64,000 bases of DNA from Papaver somniferum (lineage: Eukaryota; Streptophyta; Magnoliopsida; Ranunculales; Papaveraceae), in NCBI RefSeq assembly GCF_003573695.1, contig NC_039363.1, positions 152,980,406 through 153,044,405 on the forward strand. Direction: 5' to 3'. Positions 44,952 to 56,833 of the stretch are shown piece by piece. Under the pieces are notes generated by a model. The model saw nothing but the letters and a program-made list of their open reading frames with translations, made no database searches and was not told the origin of the DNA. Position numbers and translations under genes: made by a program. Each line of letters begins with the position of its first letter. Within the stretch, counting starts at the first letter, position 1.

Positions 44952-47900
44952 TTTTATGACACCCTTCGAATAAACAACCTTAATCGTTGAAAACCAATTA
45001 GAAAAGGGGTGTCAGATCTCCTTTTATTTTTGCTAAGTCAAAATTTGTATTAATAGATAACAAAATTTACAAAGAAAGGATTACAAGAAAAAAGGTCAAA
45101 GCAACCCCAAAAAACTTGTAACCTACTTGAATCTATAATAAGCAACATTTGGATATTCAACTGAATTTAAAATTGAGGTTTTCCATCATAATGTGTTCCC
45201 TCTTCATTAGCTAGGAGACAACCACGTTTAGCCAATTTATCAGCTAAAAAGTTCGCTTCTCTAAACGTATGAAGGAACCTTATAGAATCATAATATTTAC
45301 AAATTTCCATCCATCTAAGCTTTGAAAACCAAGGGAGATTTGAATTCTTGAAAGCTTCCACTACACTGTCTGAATCTGAACGGACACAAATGCGCCTAGC
45401 TCCCCATCTTGCAGCCCATTCTAAACCCACAATAATACCATACAATTCTGCCAAATAATTTGTAGTAACTCCTAGGCTAATAGACATTGCACCAAGGACT
45501 ACACAGTTCTCATCTCTTGTTATCACACCAGCTCCAGCAAAGCCTGGATTTCCCCTCACCGCTCCATTACAACAAATATGAATTTCGTTCACTTCCGGAG
45601 GATGCCAAAACACTTCAATTTGGCTGAAACAACTTTACTTTCTATGAGTAACTCGAAAATAGTCAAGTATAACAATATCTTCAGCGCAGTTCTTCATGAA
45701 ACCTTTGAGACGCACAGCATACTCTTGAATTAATTTCAGCACTCGATTGAAGAACAAACTCCAGTTGGCTTTCTTGTGTTGAAAAACAGCCCTGTTACGC
45801 ACTGCCCATAGCTCTGACCTGATGACAAAATTAGCTAGAAGCCACATATCACGAACCATTTTACTCCTCTCCTTAGCTTCCTTGATAGAAATCACAAGAT
45901 TAGCATTAGGAACTAAACCAAAAATACCAGCAATCCAGTTCCAAGCACGGCCAGCAAAAGCGCACTGAAAAAGGACGTGTTCGAGCGTTTCTTCCGCAAC
46001 TCCACAAAGGATGCAACGACTTGCAAGATTAATTTTAAACCTGCGTTTAATCACATCATAAGTAGCACAAGCACCATGCAAAAATTTCCAATTTTGAGCA
46101 GCAAGAGTAGGGTGAATTTCCTTTAGCCATAAAAGAGTAGCACCATCAAACTTTGCATACTTCTGACGAATCAGTTCCTTGGAAGATTGAACTGAGAAGT
46201 CACCTTTATAGTCCGGCATCCAAATCCGAGAGCCATCTCCACCAGAAGGAGTAGGCAGCTGATTGACGTCAATACCATCAGCAAGCATTCGGTCCAAATG
46301 CTCAGTTGGAATGTTCCAATGCCCATCAGTCCAAATAGCACTCACCTTCACGTTTCTGTCCAGGTTATAATCATTAAGAATTTCAGCAATGCACCTGTCC
46401 GAGTGCCATGCATCATAATAGAGAGAAGTATCTCTTCCATCCATTAACAACACGTTAGTGTTAGATTCAACAATCTTATACACTTCTTAATACCTGGAAG
46501 AATAGAAGATTTAACACCATAAGCTTTGATACAACCATTCCTACCAAAACAATTGGCACGAAGAAAACCAGCCCATTTCTTCTTAGGAGTACGAACATTC
46601 CACCAAAGTTTCATGATAAGAGCATCATTCATAATAGACAAATGAGTTAAGCCAAGGGCCTCCTCCTATAAAGGACAACAAACTTTGTCATAAGCTACTA
46701 CCACTACACGACTGACATTAGAATCACCCGTCCAAATAAAATTCCTTATGTCCCTTTCACATTGCAAAATAAATTTGCGCTTCCATTTATAAATAGCCAT
46801 GTTGTGATTAGAATAACTAGCAATGACAGATTTAACAAGCACAATATGATCATTAAAAGCTAAAGAAAAACCCTTCCAACCGGCCAGTTGAGATTTTATC
46901 TTTTCAACCACATTAGAAATATGGCGATATCTGACAGTACCTGGCATAATTTGAACTCCCAAATATCTGTCAGGAAATGTGGCAACCGTCATCCCCAAGT
47001 AATTAGCAAGGTTAGTACTCCTACTCAAAGAACCACCTCCATAATAAATTTTTCTCTTTTGCCTACAAACCGTTTGACCAGAAGCTGTATGGTACTTGCC
47101 CAATAAATCCACAAGGTTATTAGGACTTTTTAAATTGCCTTTACAAAAAATCATAATGACATCATCAAAGAAGAGATGAGTAGGAGAGATACCACCTCTT
47201 GTAACCATGTGAGACATCTTCTTATCACGAAAAAGCTTGGTAATATTTCTGCTAAGAACATCCTCAATCAAGACAAAAATCAAAGGAGAAAGGGGATCTC
47301 CTTGACGGAAACCTCTATTAATTTTGAAATAACCCTCTAGACTGCGATTCAAAAGAATATAGATTCTAGCAGAATTCAAGATATTAAGTATCCAAGAGCA
47401 CCACTTCTCAGAGAAACCATATCTACGAAAAACTTCCAACACAAAAGCCCAACTCACCGTATCAAAAGCCTGAGAAATATCAAGATTGAGGCCAATATTA
47501 CCATCTTTGCGCTTAAGGTGAAGCTCATTAACCATTTCAGAAGCCAAGCTAATATTTTCATGGATATTACGCGCTTTCAAAAACGCTACCTGTTCCTCAG
47601 AAACAAGATTATCCAAGATGTTGCTCAGCCTAGTAGCAAGAATCTTAGTAAAAATTTTAAAGAAAAAATTACTAAGACCAATAGGCCGAAAATTACGAAG
47701 AGTATTTGCACCTCTCACCTTGGGAAGAAAAATGATTAGGCTTGAATTGATTCCATTAGGGATATGACTAGTCTCCCAACAAAAAATAATAGCCTTAATC
47801 AAGTCATCTTGTATAATATCCCAGCAGTTTCGATAGAAACAACCCGAAAAACCATCTGGACCTGAAGCGCTGTCATCCCCTAAATCAAAACACCTTGTTT

Positions 47901-48594
47901 GATTTCATCCTGGAAAGGAATTTTGTCCATGGCAAGACTCTCCTCATCCGAAATGCTAGGATGATCATAATCAAATAATCTAAAATCATAGTCCAACTCC
48001 TGTGCATTGAACTTGTCTTCATAATATTGCACAACATGATCACGAAATTGGTCATAGTCTAAAATAGTAGCACCAGCAACATCTACCCATTCATAAATAG
48101 TATTAGCACTCATTCGAATACGAATGCTATTATGAAAGAAAGTAGAATTGCTTGAATCCTCCACAAGCCATTGATTTCTAGCTTTTTGTTTAAGCATCGT
48201 GTTATGCTGAAGACGCGTTTCACTTAGCTTAGACAAAGAATCTTTCATAAGGTTAAGATTAGTAATATCATTAGGATCTTCATCCGAACGAAGAGCAGAA
48301 GCTTCAAACCTCAATTGATCTTGCTTAAACCGATAATTAATATTACCAAAAACCATAAGATTTCATTCTTTGATCACACCTTTAAGTCTCTTCAATTTAT
48401 AAGAAAAGATAAAATCAAGAGACCCATGAGCAGGCATGTTCCAACTTTCATTGACCATACAAAGGAAATCAGCATGCAAAAACCACATTTTCTGAATACG
48501 AAAAGGAGCTTTCTTAGGTCTTGGAACAGCAAAAGGATAACCCAAGAGAGTTGAATGGTCGGAAACTTCTCTAGGAAGATCTCCCAAAAAACAA
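44952..48594 (-). mobile_element. LINE (L1-type, RNase H-bearing), 5'-truncated, minus strand
   Basis: Reading the minus strand: a truncated ORF2 starts at LPREVSDH near 48,580, followed by RT, zinc-knuckle region and RNase H, with a 3' end near 45,030 (TTAATACAAATTTTGACTTAGC). About 75 bases further, before the left target duplication, are not part of the LINE as seen in its relative at 59-63 kb. The endonuclease and ORF1 are missing. By eye it is very close (well above 90 percent) to the plus-strand LINE at 59.9-63.4 kb. Confidence 0.9.
45167..48587 (-). pseudogene. LINE ORF2: RT, zinc knuckle, RNase H (broken)
   Basis: RT motifs are seen in order: SSLIIFLPKVRGANTLRNFR, FRPIGLSNFFFKIFTKILA, NLDISQAFDTVSW, RGFRQGDPLSPLIF and, where FADD is expected, FDDV (about 47,170), a change at the catalytic box. 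A zf-RVT knuckle follows (RCILCGVAEETLEHVLFQC) and RNase H with CCNGAVRGNPG (the usual first Asp is Asn), AELYG, VRSDSDSVVE and REANFLADKLA. Frame breaks lie near 48,360, 47,870, 46,660 and 46,480 and a stop separates RNase H (45,613-45,167). It is inactive. Confidence 0.9.
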
Positions 48595-48605
48595 GGTTAT
48601 TAAAT

Positions 48606-48950
48606 GCTTTAGAAGATCTTTTTTCCTTAAAATCTTACTGAAATTCCTCTGCAGTCAGAGGTACTCAGATCTAACGGATGCTTTGTCGAAAAAGGCTAAC
48701 TTAGTGAAAAATAAAAGTTTTGACGTTTTGTGAGTGTGTTTTTGTGAAAACTTTTGTAGGTCTGTGAGATTGCTAGTCTTTAGAGGATATGAACTCAAAG
48801 AACTTGTGAAAGCAATAGACGAACCAATCACTAGAGAGTGAGATTCGTCGCTGTTGAAATCATATCTCTTCGTTTAAGAAGATGTGTAAATAAAGTAAAT
48901 GACGGAATTTAAAAACTCATGATGGTGAGCAAAGCCTTCTAGCGCCAAAC
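48606..48950 (-). other. Tat-element leader between LTR and gag
   Basis: Noncoding leader of the minus-strand Tat element; it continues across the LINE at 44,800-44,940. Immediately after the LTR on the minus strand is TTTGGCGCTAGAAGG (48,950-48,936), a candidate primer-binding site of the GGCGC type. Confidence 0.6.
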
Positions 48951-49833
48951 TGTGACTATTCGTTTTCCCGTAGTCAACGTAATGTATACAGCTCAGAGAA
49001 TCGGATACTAAGTAATATTGATGCCTCTGTTGAACTGATAATGCTAAGTATTATAAGATACTCAAGATCGCAATAATAACAAAGAACAAAAATGAAATGT
49101 AAAAGGATCTAATTTATCATGAGACACAAGAGATTACGTGGTTCGACTTTAGTCTACGTCCACTGGGTAATGAGTGATTGTTTTGTGTTATGTTATGGTG
49201 GTTACAAAGATCTTAAATGCTTCCCAAAGTAATAGAAAGAACTCAAGTTGAAGTAAATACTTAAGTTCTAAGCATTAAATAGGTAGAAGCTTAAGACTAG
49301 ATCTTCTCTCCTCGGTATTGAATGCCTTTAGTTTGTTGGTGAGGCTTGGTATTTATATCCCCTTCTGCTCCATATGTATCTTCGTTGTCTTTGGGTACAT
49401 CGTTTCCTGGTATACCTTCCGTACCAATGGTACGTTCGCCGCGTGCTTCCTCCAGTCGAACTTTGCCACCTCAGCTGACCCATGTTCCTTCGGGAACTTC
49501 CCAACCTTAGTACAGATTGTACCTTCGTTCACCGCCATCCTCTGCCAATATGGTACCACCACATCATCTCTTTCCACGTGTAGATAAGAGATTTGTGCAT
49601 TTAATGCTGATTAGATATGTCATCTACCTCTGTCCCTTCTCTAGATGCCTCCTCATAGACTGGAGTTTTACTCTTTTCATCCGTCGAGGTATCCCTTCTT
49701 GGTACAAGATAAAGCAGATCTACGAAGGTATCCTCTGTCACTTGGATTGCTCTGTATTGTGAGGGATACACAGTTATCTTGTATGCAGCCACTAAGATCG
49801 TGACACGTGCTCCACTGAATATTGGTATTCACA
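48951..49833 (-). mobile_element. Tat-type gypsy 5' LTR, complete
   Basis: Read on the minus strand it begins TGTGAATACC and ends AGTCACA, giving a TGTGA/TCACA terminal inverted repeat. TATAAAT is at 49,358-49,352. The first 460 bp match the plus-strand LTR at 29,330-29,791. A GGCGC-type primer site follows. The five bases next to it outside the element (minus-strand AAAAC) would be the target duplication; the partner is lost with the truncated LTR. Confidence 0.85.
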
Positions 49834-50560
49834 GTTTTGTCACTAAAATTGACGAAGGGGGAGATTGTTAGAGCACTGCTCGGTCGAACTCGCAACCGTT
49901 GCTATCTCAAGCTTATTTGTCAAGTTTAGTTGATCAAAACTATATATTTGATTTCTAATCTACTTATAGCTATGTCTCGGATTAGGATAAAATGTTTAAT
50001 TGAGATTTATACTTCACGGGGTTCACCAATTGAAGAAGAATATCTACTGAGGGGCTTGGAGGAACTTCATCAACAAAAGGTATGTGGAGACTAAAACTTA
50101 TCTATCACTCAGAAGTCTATTCTATTCTATCTTCTAATGAGACTAAGTCGTTTAACTATGTATACTTTTATATTATACACATTTGATATTTCGAGCCGAG
50201 TTTATCTCGTTTATCTATTTCTTGAAATACGTGTTGGAAGCTTTTTGTTTTAGCTATGTTCATCATATTCTTGACGAGTTTAGTTGGAAACAATCTATTT
50301 GTTGGAAATAAAATATTAATTCAAAAGATGATCATGTGAAAATTACCTTGAACATATTACATGATTTGTGTGAGCTAGTCAATTGATGTTAACTTGAGAA
50401 GTTTCGTATTGAGCATTCGATCACTTGAAAATACTTGAAGCTAATGGTATGTGTGAGATTACCATTCTCGTCTTCCAAGGATGTTTCAATGATTGAAATG
50501 ATATTTTAGAACAATTACCCATGTCCGGATACTGTCGTGTACCTGATTATACAACGACAA
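49834..50560 (+). mobile_element. Copia 3' terminus: polypurine tract and LTR
   Basis: GACGAAGGGGGAGAT leads into TGTTAGAGCACTGC (from 49,866), the arrangement of a copia polypurine tract and the start of the 3' LTR. The LTR body is AT-rich with no frame; its right end is unclear, possibly near 50,560 where sequence changes toward the retroelement at 50.7 kb. The Tat element LTR starts only about 33 bases upstream, so the Tat element landed inside this copia copy. The remaining copia body is not visible in the window. Confidence 0.6.
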
Positions 50561-50699
50561 GGTTGGATCGAGACTTTAGAGAAATCTGATTCAGAGAACC
50601 AGCCTAAGAGGAGGAAAAGAGATAAACTAAATTATATTTGATTAATTCATAAAATTGGATAATCTCTCTTACACAGATTCACTAGACTTATATAACTAG

Positions 50700-53180
50700 G
50701 TTAGGAGAATGGAAACTATGTAGGAACCCTTACAATTGATAAAAGCCAAGTGATACTAACAACTAAACTAATAACCAACTCGATTATGATATGGGAACCC
50801 TCTCCAACACCGGTACATGACATTCCACTCCCCTTGAAAGCATCCTTGTCCTCAAGGATGAGAGTCGCAAAAATCAACTTTGTGAGATAGGTATCCGCTT
50901 GTGACAACTGCAGGAGTAATGCAGGAGGAGCAAGGATTGTGGTCTGTAGATGGGCACCCTCTCCAATACGGTACATGACATAGTAGTGGTAGCTCTTTCT
51001 AAATACACGAGAAGCCCAATAGTAACACGCTCCAAGCCCAGGCCTAAAAAACAATTGTCACCACTGAATACTCTGATCGGCCCGTGAACTTGACTTTCTT
51101 GTGCCATTTACCAAGAAAAACAAGTGACTCTATCACCTGCACAATTGTTACATGGTATGCACTCTTAGCAACAGTCCTGAAGACCACAATATGGGCACTG
51201 CTTCCATTGTTTTCAGCAATGACTTCAACACTAGAATTGCTAAGCATTACCCACATCCTCCTATTTATCGCGTCAATATTACAGCAGCAAGATTCATGTA
51301 GTTGCACTGCAACTGCAATACTAATCAACACAGACATGCGAACATGTAAAACTTCAGTTTGGAGCCTCGGCACAAATTGGAATACTATGAGAAACATGAA
51401 AGGCACAACTCCAGTGAGATGAAATGTTGATGTAGACTCGTTAACAACTCCAAACTGATTGGGGATGCTCATCAGTACATAATGGAGATTAGTACCACCA
51501 TTTGCTTCAAATTTCCTTACCCCTCTTAAAAACTCCAACTGGGTACAACCCATTGGTGGTGGACACTCTCGCGACAAAAGTTGATAGCAGCACCTTGATA
51601 TGCGTTGAGTATAACACAAGGACACAAAACAATCATGGAAGAAGTCTCACCTCCATGTGCATCTGGACTCTCCCTCAACCATTCACAAGTTACGGAAGCA
51701 TTAGGGAAACCCTGGTCGAGAATATTATCTTCGCCACTGCTCATGTAAACAGGGACAGCCCATTGAACTGGCAGTTTAACACTTCCCATACTCCATAAGC
51801 CAGTTGAAAACAATTTGAATTTCCATCTCAAGTAAGCAAGCCGTGCCAACACCTTAAGATTTTGACTTACCAAGAGTAAACATTGAGTCTCAAAGCTAAA
51901 GACATTCCCTGTGAGACCTAAAACTGGTTTCACCCTCTGGCAGGTTGTCGTTAAGTGCACTTGTACTACCCCCGTTCTCTCACTTTTCAGTTTGTATTAT
52001 TGCAACTTTGACTCTGTACAGTACATAATATTCCTCTAACCAGTTGCCTGAGCTTGCATTTCAACCATTCTTGGTACATAAAATTCGTAATACCAGTATG
52101 TAAAACTTGGATTTCCAGCCTTCTTGCATATAATTCCACCACTATACAATCCCTCGTGAGCTGATAAAACAAATCTGCCAATCGATTGTAATAAGAATTT
52201 AAATGTTGAGTATCCTTAAAAGTGTTGAGACCAAGAAAACAATAATTCAGGGATGCTTTCATTAACTGTTGGTGAGTATTGTGACACACATTCCATAGGC
52301 CTGTAGAAGAAAATTTGAATTTCCATCTTAAAAAGTCCTCTAACGTCGATACAATTGGAGCATGTGTGACCTGGAGGTATAACTGAATAGCAAGATATCC
52401 AGGGGTCATAGGTGAGATTGAAAAGGGGACTAAGAAGGGACCAATCCATGGGCGACAAAAGTAACCAGTTTTCATACCAACAATCCTCAATAATTGTAGC
52501 TAATCACAGAAATTCCATCTATTGTGATGTAGTTGATCAAATAACTCCATCATAGTACCAGGTTCATTGTTACCTGTCACTTGAAGTATCAATCTGGACC
52601 ACAGAACTGTGCCATGCTGCAATCTTTCGTTCCATAACTTGCAAACAACACCAGTCTCAACCCCTTTCACGAACAGAATTGTAGTCGATCTTGCACATAA
52701 CAGTCTTAATGAGTATCCAAGTTTGAAAACAAAGGCATACAAAAATTTGCCACTATAATTCGCCATTACCCTTAAGCAACTCACACGTGAGCTGTAAGAA
52801 AAAATTTCTGCTCCCAACATACCAAGCACGTGAGCATACCATCTATGTGCCTTGTTAAACCTTACCACTCTAGACAATAAGTGAGACAAAAGTTTATTTC
52901 TCTTTGAAAATTCAGTAACCGAATTACGTTCACCACTAATTGCAACAACATAAAAAATTCTAATACTCAATGAATTTAGAAACTGAGGTTGAGGCGGATA
53001 CCCATGACATGGAAACAACTTACAAACCAGATCTCTATTGTATTGTTCCAGTAATGCAGACCCAAGAAGAACAATCACACACGAAGGAGATGTAACAAAA
53101 CCATATTCATATTTACCAGTAGCACTAGAGAACCTCTTAATACTATCTGATCCTTTTCCACAATCAAATACTTCACCCAT
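50700..53180 (-). mobile_element. Unclassified retroelement remnant
   Basis: A frame opens at 53,180 (MGEVFDCGKGSDS) and continues to 51,987, 398 codons with one TAG at about 52,502. Shorter frames follow at 51,960-51,526, 51,625-51,044 and 51,054-50,716. No RT or integrase domain is visible. Near 50,865-50,820 the minus strand reads ILEDKDAFKG, like the LEDK-type ending of pol in some Ty3/gypsy elements. Two imperfect repeats of RWKFKFSSTGLW (52,300 and 51,820) occur in different frames. The long frame has many Cys and Leu and may be an envelope-like or accessory ORF, or a repeat-derived chance frame. I do not recognise it. Confidence 0.45.
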
Positions 53181-53188
53181 TTTGATTT

Positions 53189-54862
53189 TTTTTTTTGATA
53201 AGTCAAAATTTTGTATTAATAGATAACAAATTACAAAGAAGTGTTTTCAAGAAAACAAGTCACAGCAACCCCAAAAACTTGAAAACTACTTAAATCTATA
53301 ATAAGTAATATTTGGATGTTCAACTGAAATTAAAAAATTAGGTCTTCCATCATAATGTAAACCTATCTCATTACTAAGAGAACATCATGTTTTGTCCATA
53401 GCATCAGCAGAAAAATTCGCCTCCTTGTAAGTATGAATAAACCTTATAGTATCATAATGTCTACTCACTGCCGCCCACCTTTGTCTAGCAAACCAAGGTA
53501 AATTATCATTCTTAAAAGCCTCAATAGCACCAAAGGAGTCAGACCTGATGCAAATCTGTCGAAAACCCCATCTCATAGCCCACTCCATACCCACTAGAAT
53601 ACCATAAAGTTCATCCAAGTAGTTAGTATTAATTCCAAGGCCAACAGAAAATGCACCTAGGAATGCACAGTTTGAATCTCTTGCCACCACACCAGCACCC
53701 GCAACACCTGGATTACCTCGCGCCGCACCATCACAACAGATTTGTATTTCATTATCCTCCGGAGGCTGCCAAAAACACTCAATTGGCTGTAGAACCTTGA
53801 TTTTCCTATGCTGCACACGAAAATAGTCAAGAATGACTACGTCTTCAGTATTATTTTTCATATTACCACAAAGCCGAACAACATACTCTTGAATTAACTT
53901 CATCACCCGCTGGAAAAAAAAACTCCATTTCGCTTTCTTATGCTCAAAAACTGCTTTATTACGCAACGCCCATAGTTCAGACCTGATGACGGGGTTGGCA
54001 ACCAGCCACAGGTCTCGCACCATATGACTCCTCCCCCTTGCTGCTTTGACAGAAATCACAAGATTTACATTAGCATTTAGTTTAAAGATATCATTAATCA
54101 AATTCCATGCTCTGCCAGCAAAACTACAGTGGAAGAGAACGTGATTAAAAGTTTCTTCATCAACACCACAAAGGCTGTATTTGCTAGCAAAAGGAGTCTT
54201 GAATATGCGCTGAATTACATCATAAGTAGCACATGCGCCTCTAATAAACTTCCAGTTCTGAGCTGCCAAGTTTTATGAATTTCTTTCCTCCACAGAAGAG
54301 AAGCTTCTTCCATAGTACTATATTTAGTGCGAATTAGGTCCTTTGCTGAACTGACAGTAAAAGAACCCTTGTATTCTGGCATCCAGACACGTAATCCTCC
54401 CCCCCCCCCCCCAATTGGAACTGGCAGACGGGCAATATCAACTCCAGCATCCAACATTCTATCTAAATGTTCGTCAAGAATAACCCATTGGTTATCAAGC
54501 CAAATGTCACTTACTAGCATGTTTCTGTCCAGATTTTGGTCTTGAAGAATATCAGCAAAGCATTTCTCAGAGTACCACGCATCAAAATACAAGGAAGTTG
54601 TTCTACCGTCACCTAGAAGAACTTTCGTATTTTAATCAACCATCTTGAAAACCTTCCTTATACCAGTAAGAATAGAAGATTTCACTCTCGCAGTCTTAAT
54701 GCACCCATTTCTGCCAAAAAACTTGGCACGAAGAAAACCAGCCCATTTTTTCTTGGAAGTACGAATATTCCACCAAATTTTCATAATAAGAGCATCATTC
54801 ATAGTAGACATACGAGATAATCCAAGGCCCCCTTCCTCAAAAGGATAACAAACTTTATCGTA
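53189..54862 (-). mobile_element. LINE 3' fragment, minus strand
   Basis: Reading the minus strand from 54,862: the end of RT (AYDKVCYPFEEGGLGLSRM), then the zinc-knuckle region and RNase H, with the 3' end at a T-run near 53,190-53,205 on the plus strand. It is a more diverged relative of the LINEs at 45 and 62 kb. It is 5'-truncated at the end of RT. I found no convincing target duplication. Confidence 0.9.
53385..54592 (-). pseudogene. LINE ORF2 C-terminal part: zinc knuckle and RNase H
   Basis: From 54,592 the frame (MYFDAWYSEKC) runs to a 1-nt deletion near 54,265 after EIHKT; the frame resumes as AAQNWKFIRGACATYDVIQ, then CGVDEETFNHVLFHC (zinc knuckle) and RNase H with CCDGAARGNPG, LYGILVGMEWA, IRSDSFGAIEA and EANFSADAM. 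The catalytic acids of RNase H appear present, but AELYG reads DELYG. A run of C (54,399-54,412 on the plus strand) encodes a Gly run (GGGGGG) in a variable loop where relatives have SGGDGS. Confidence 0.85.
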
Positions 54863-55660
54863 GTTCGGGAATGATCAAGATTTCTTCAAAGATCTTTGCA
54901 CTAGTTAACTCCTTGTAGGGATTTTTTTCTTATTGTTTAAGGAGAAACACTAGTTTTTTGAAGTAATTTTTATGTATTACATTAGTTATTCCAAATATTA
55001 TCATCTTGGATTTTAAATTTTATTAATTAAATTTTATTTGGAAGATGACTTGCAATACCTAATCTTCATGGATTATGTATCTGTATTGCTTATTCTGTGA
55101 AATTTGTTCATTGTTATCGTTCTTTGTTGATTAGAACATATATATCATACTTTCTCATAGGTCAAGATCTTTCAATCTTGCAAAAGAGGAGTAAACTATT
55201 TTGAGAATTGCAGTTTTTTATCTCTCCACGATTACACTTTTTGTGAATAAACTGCTACAGGATTCCATAAGATGTTGCTTAGGGATCGACTTACTTCTTT
55301 GATTGTGTCGCCACCAGGGAATAAGTAGTGAACTTTAATATTTACGTTCCTACATGTATAAAGAATTTATAATTCTTATGTTGAGTCATGTCGCACTAAT
55401 TATTCTCTTGTTCATAACTGACATAGAGAATAATTTGTGTTGATGATTTTTCTCACGATTCTTTTTTGTATCTTAGTGCCTCTAACATCACGGTCGCTAT
55501 TATTAACTTCTTTGTCCGTAACTGGAAAAAAGAGAGAAAAATATTGGATACAAATTTATTTTGTTCGTAACCAGCGTATAAATTTAAAGTCCAAGAAAAT
55601 TATTTTCTTATGATTAGAGTCAAGGTCGCTCATGTTGTTCTTCCAGAAATAACATTTAAT
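54863..55660. other. AT-rich DNA upstream of a copia-like terminus
   Basis: No supportable frame. It probably belongs to the internal region of the copia-like element whose purine tract lies at 55,655-55,670, and includes several ATTATTTTC/TTTCTC stretches typical of decayed retrotransposon noncoding DNA. Confidence 0.4.
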
Positions 55661-56235
55661 GGGGGAGAGTTCTTTTTGAACTTGAGCTTAATGGTAATAT
55701 CATTGTAGAGAGAGCATTTGGAATTGCAGGAGATGCTTGTGCCTTATGTTTCCTTGATGCAAATCGAGATTTCTTGGTCCAAATCGTCTAAACTAGAGGT
55801 TGGTATGTGTTATCTAGTCTTGAAACTCTTTTGGTTAATTCATGATTATCCCGATTTTTCGCATTATCCATTTTTCTGGACAAAATGGTAGGATACCCAT
55901 ACGCCTTCTAAGAAGGTTGATAGCTTCGACAATGAAACAGTTCAACAAGCTAACATGAATTTGATCCTTACAAGATATAAGGATCTTATTTTCTTTTCAA
56001 TATAAATTGGCAAAGCTACGAAAACTAGTGAGATCATAATGAAATTCTCAAAGAGATTCTTCATGACTAAAAGAAAACATATCAACTTTGTTTAGATGCA
56101 ATCATACAGTCGAAACTAAATGCATTCATCAAGGAGTTAATAAAGATACAAGAAAACTCCTACAATATTCTACAGCCGCACTCCCCACAAAGATTTGGCA
56201 ATTAAGCATAAGTTCAATTAAGAACTCTCCCCCAT
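55655..56235. mobile_element. Two inward-facing copia-like termini
   Basis: On the plus strand, AATGGGGGAGAGTTCTT (55,658-55,674) leads into TGAACTTGAGCTTAATGG. On the minus strand, from 56,233, ATGGGGGAGAGTTCTTAATTGAACTTATGCTTAATTG gives a diverged copy of the same purine tract and LTR start. So two 3' termini of one family face each other, 560 bp apart, with the LTR pieces between them. Their middle junction is unclear. The minus-strand one is the terminus of the gag-bearing remnant at 56.8-59.0 kb. Confidence 0.55.
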
Positions 56236-56833
56236 AAAATGTCATTCCCGAAAGAACAACAAGAGAGACCTTACTTTTACAAGAAAAAAAGGATTTCTTT
56301 GGACATTAACAAATACATGAAACATGAATTTGTACCAGAAAACTCAATTAAATTAACCACAAGAGAACCCATGATTAATACAATCGGAAATGCTCAACAT
56401 AAGAGAACTTACCGAGCCGCACAGTACTTTCACATAGAAGTGGATCAGGGAAAGATCAATACTGCGGAATATTCAAAGATTCATTCTATTTTTCATCAAT
56501 ATTTGCATAAAGAAATATAATAGACTTAATCTTTGCGATCAAAAGTTCATCCTATCTTCCAAGTTCACGGACGTAAACACACATATCCCGTAACGATTTT
56601 TGCAATATATAAAACCAATAAAGATTAATACTGCAAAATTTTCTTCCAAATAAACTTTAGAATTTAAATAAATAAATCTAAAAACATTGCAAGATGAAAA
56701 ATGTTGGCAATAGTTATGTGTACTCACACGAATTGCTATTCCAAACCCTAGTTATCCTTCTTAAAACACAAGAATAAATTCTCATAAGAAGTTTCCTAGA
56801 TAAAATAAATTTAAGCAAGAACCGAAAATCATT

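Larger units (their letters stand above)
32660..49833 (-). mobile_element. Tat-type Ty3/gypsy element, 5' LTR to mid-integrase (minus strand)
   Basis: Reading the minus strand: 5' LTR (49,833-48,951), primer-binding-like site, leader (to about 48,606), gag start (44,800-44,421), gag and protease (37,653-35,578), RT (35,526-34,243), a second RNase H of Tat type (34,185-33,493) and integrase up to about 32,660. Two later insertions interrupt it: a LINE (44,952-48,594) and a non-autonomous LTR element (37,695-44,415). Removing them restores a continuous element. The integrase stops mid-domain next to host-gene sequence, and its remainder lies on the opposite strand at 23,609. Confidence 0.85.

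Noticed and set aside
51084..51798. Plus-strand frames of about 100 codons overlapping the unclassified element
   Set aside because: They lie opposite longer minus-strand frames and have no recognisable motif.
56239..56520. 93-codon plus-strand frame near the copia-like terminus
   Set aside because: It starts at the reverse complement of the minus-strand purine tract and has no domain; probably chance.
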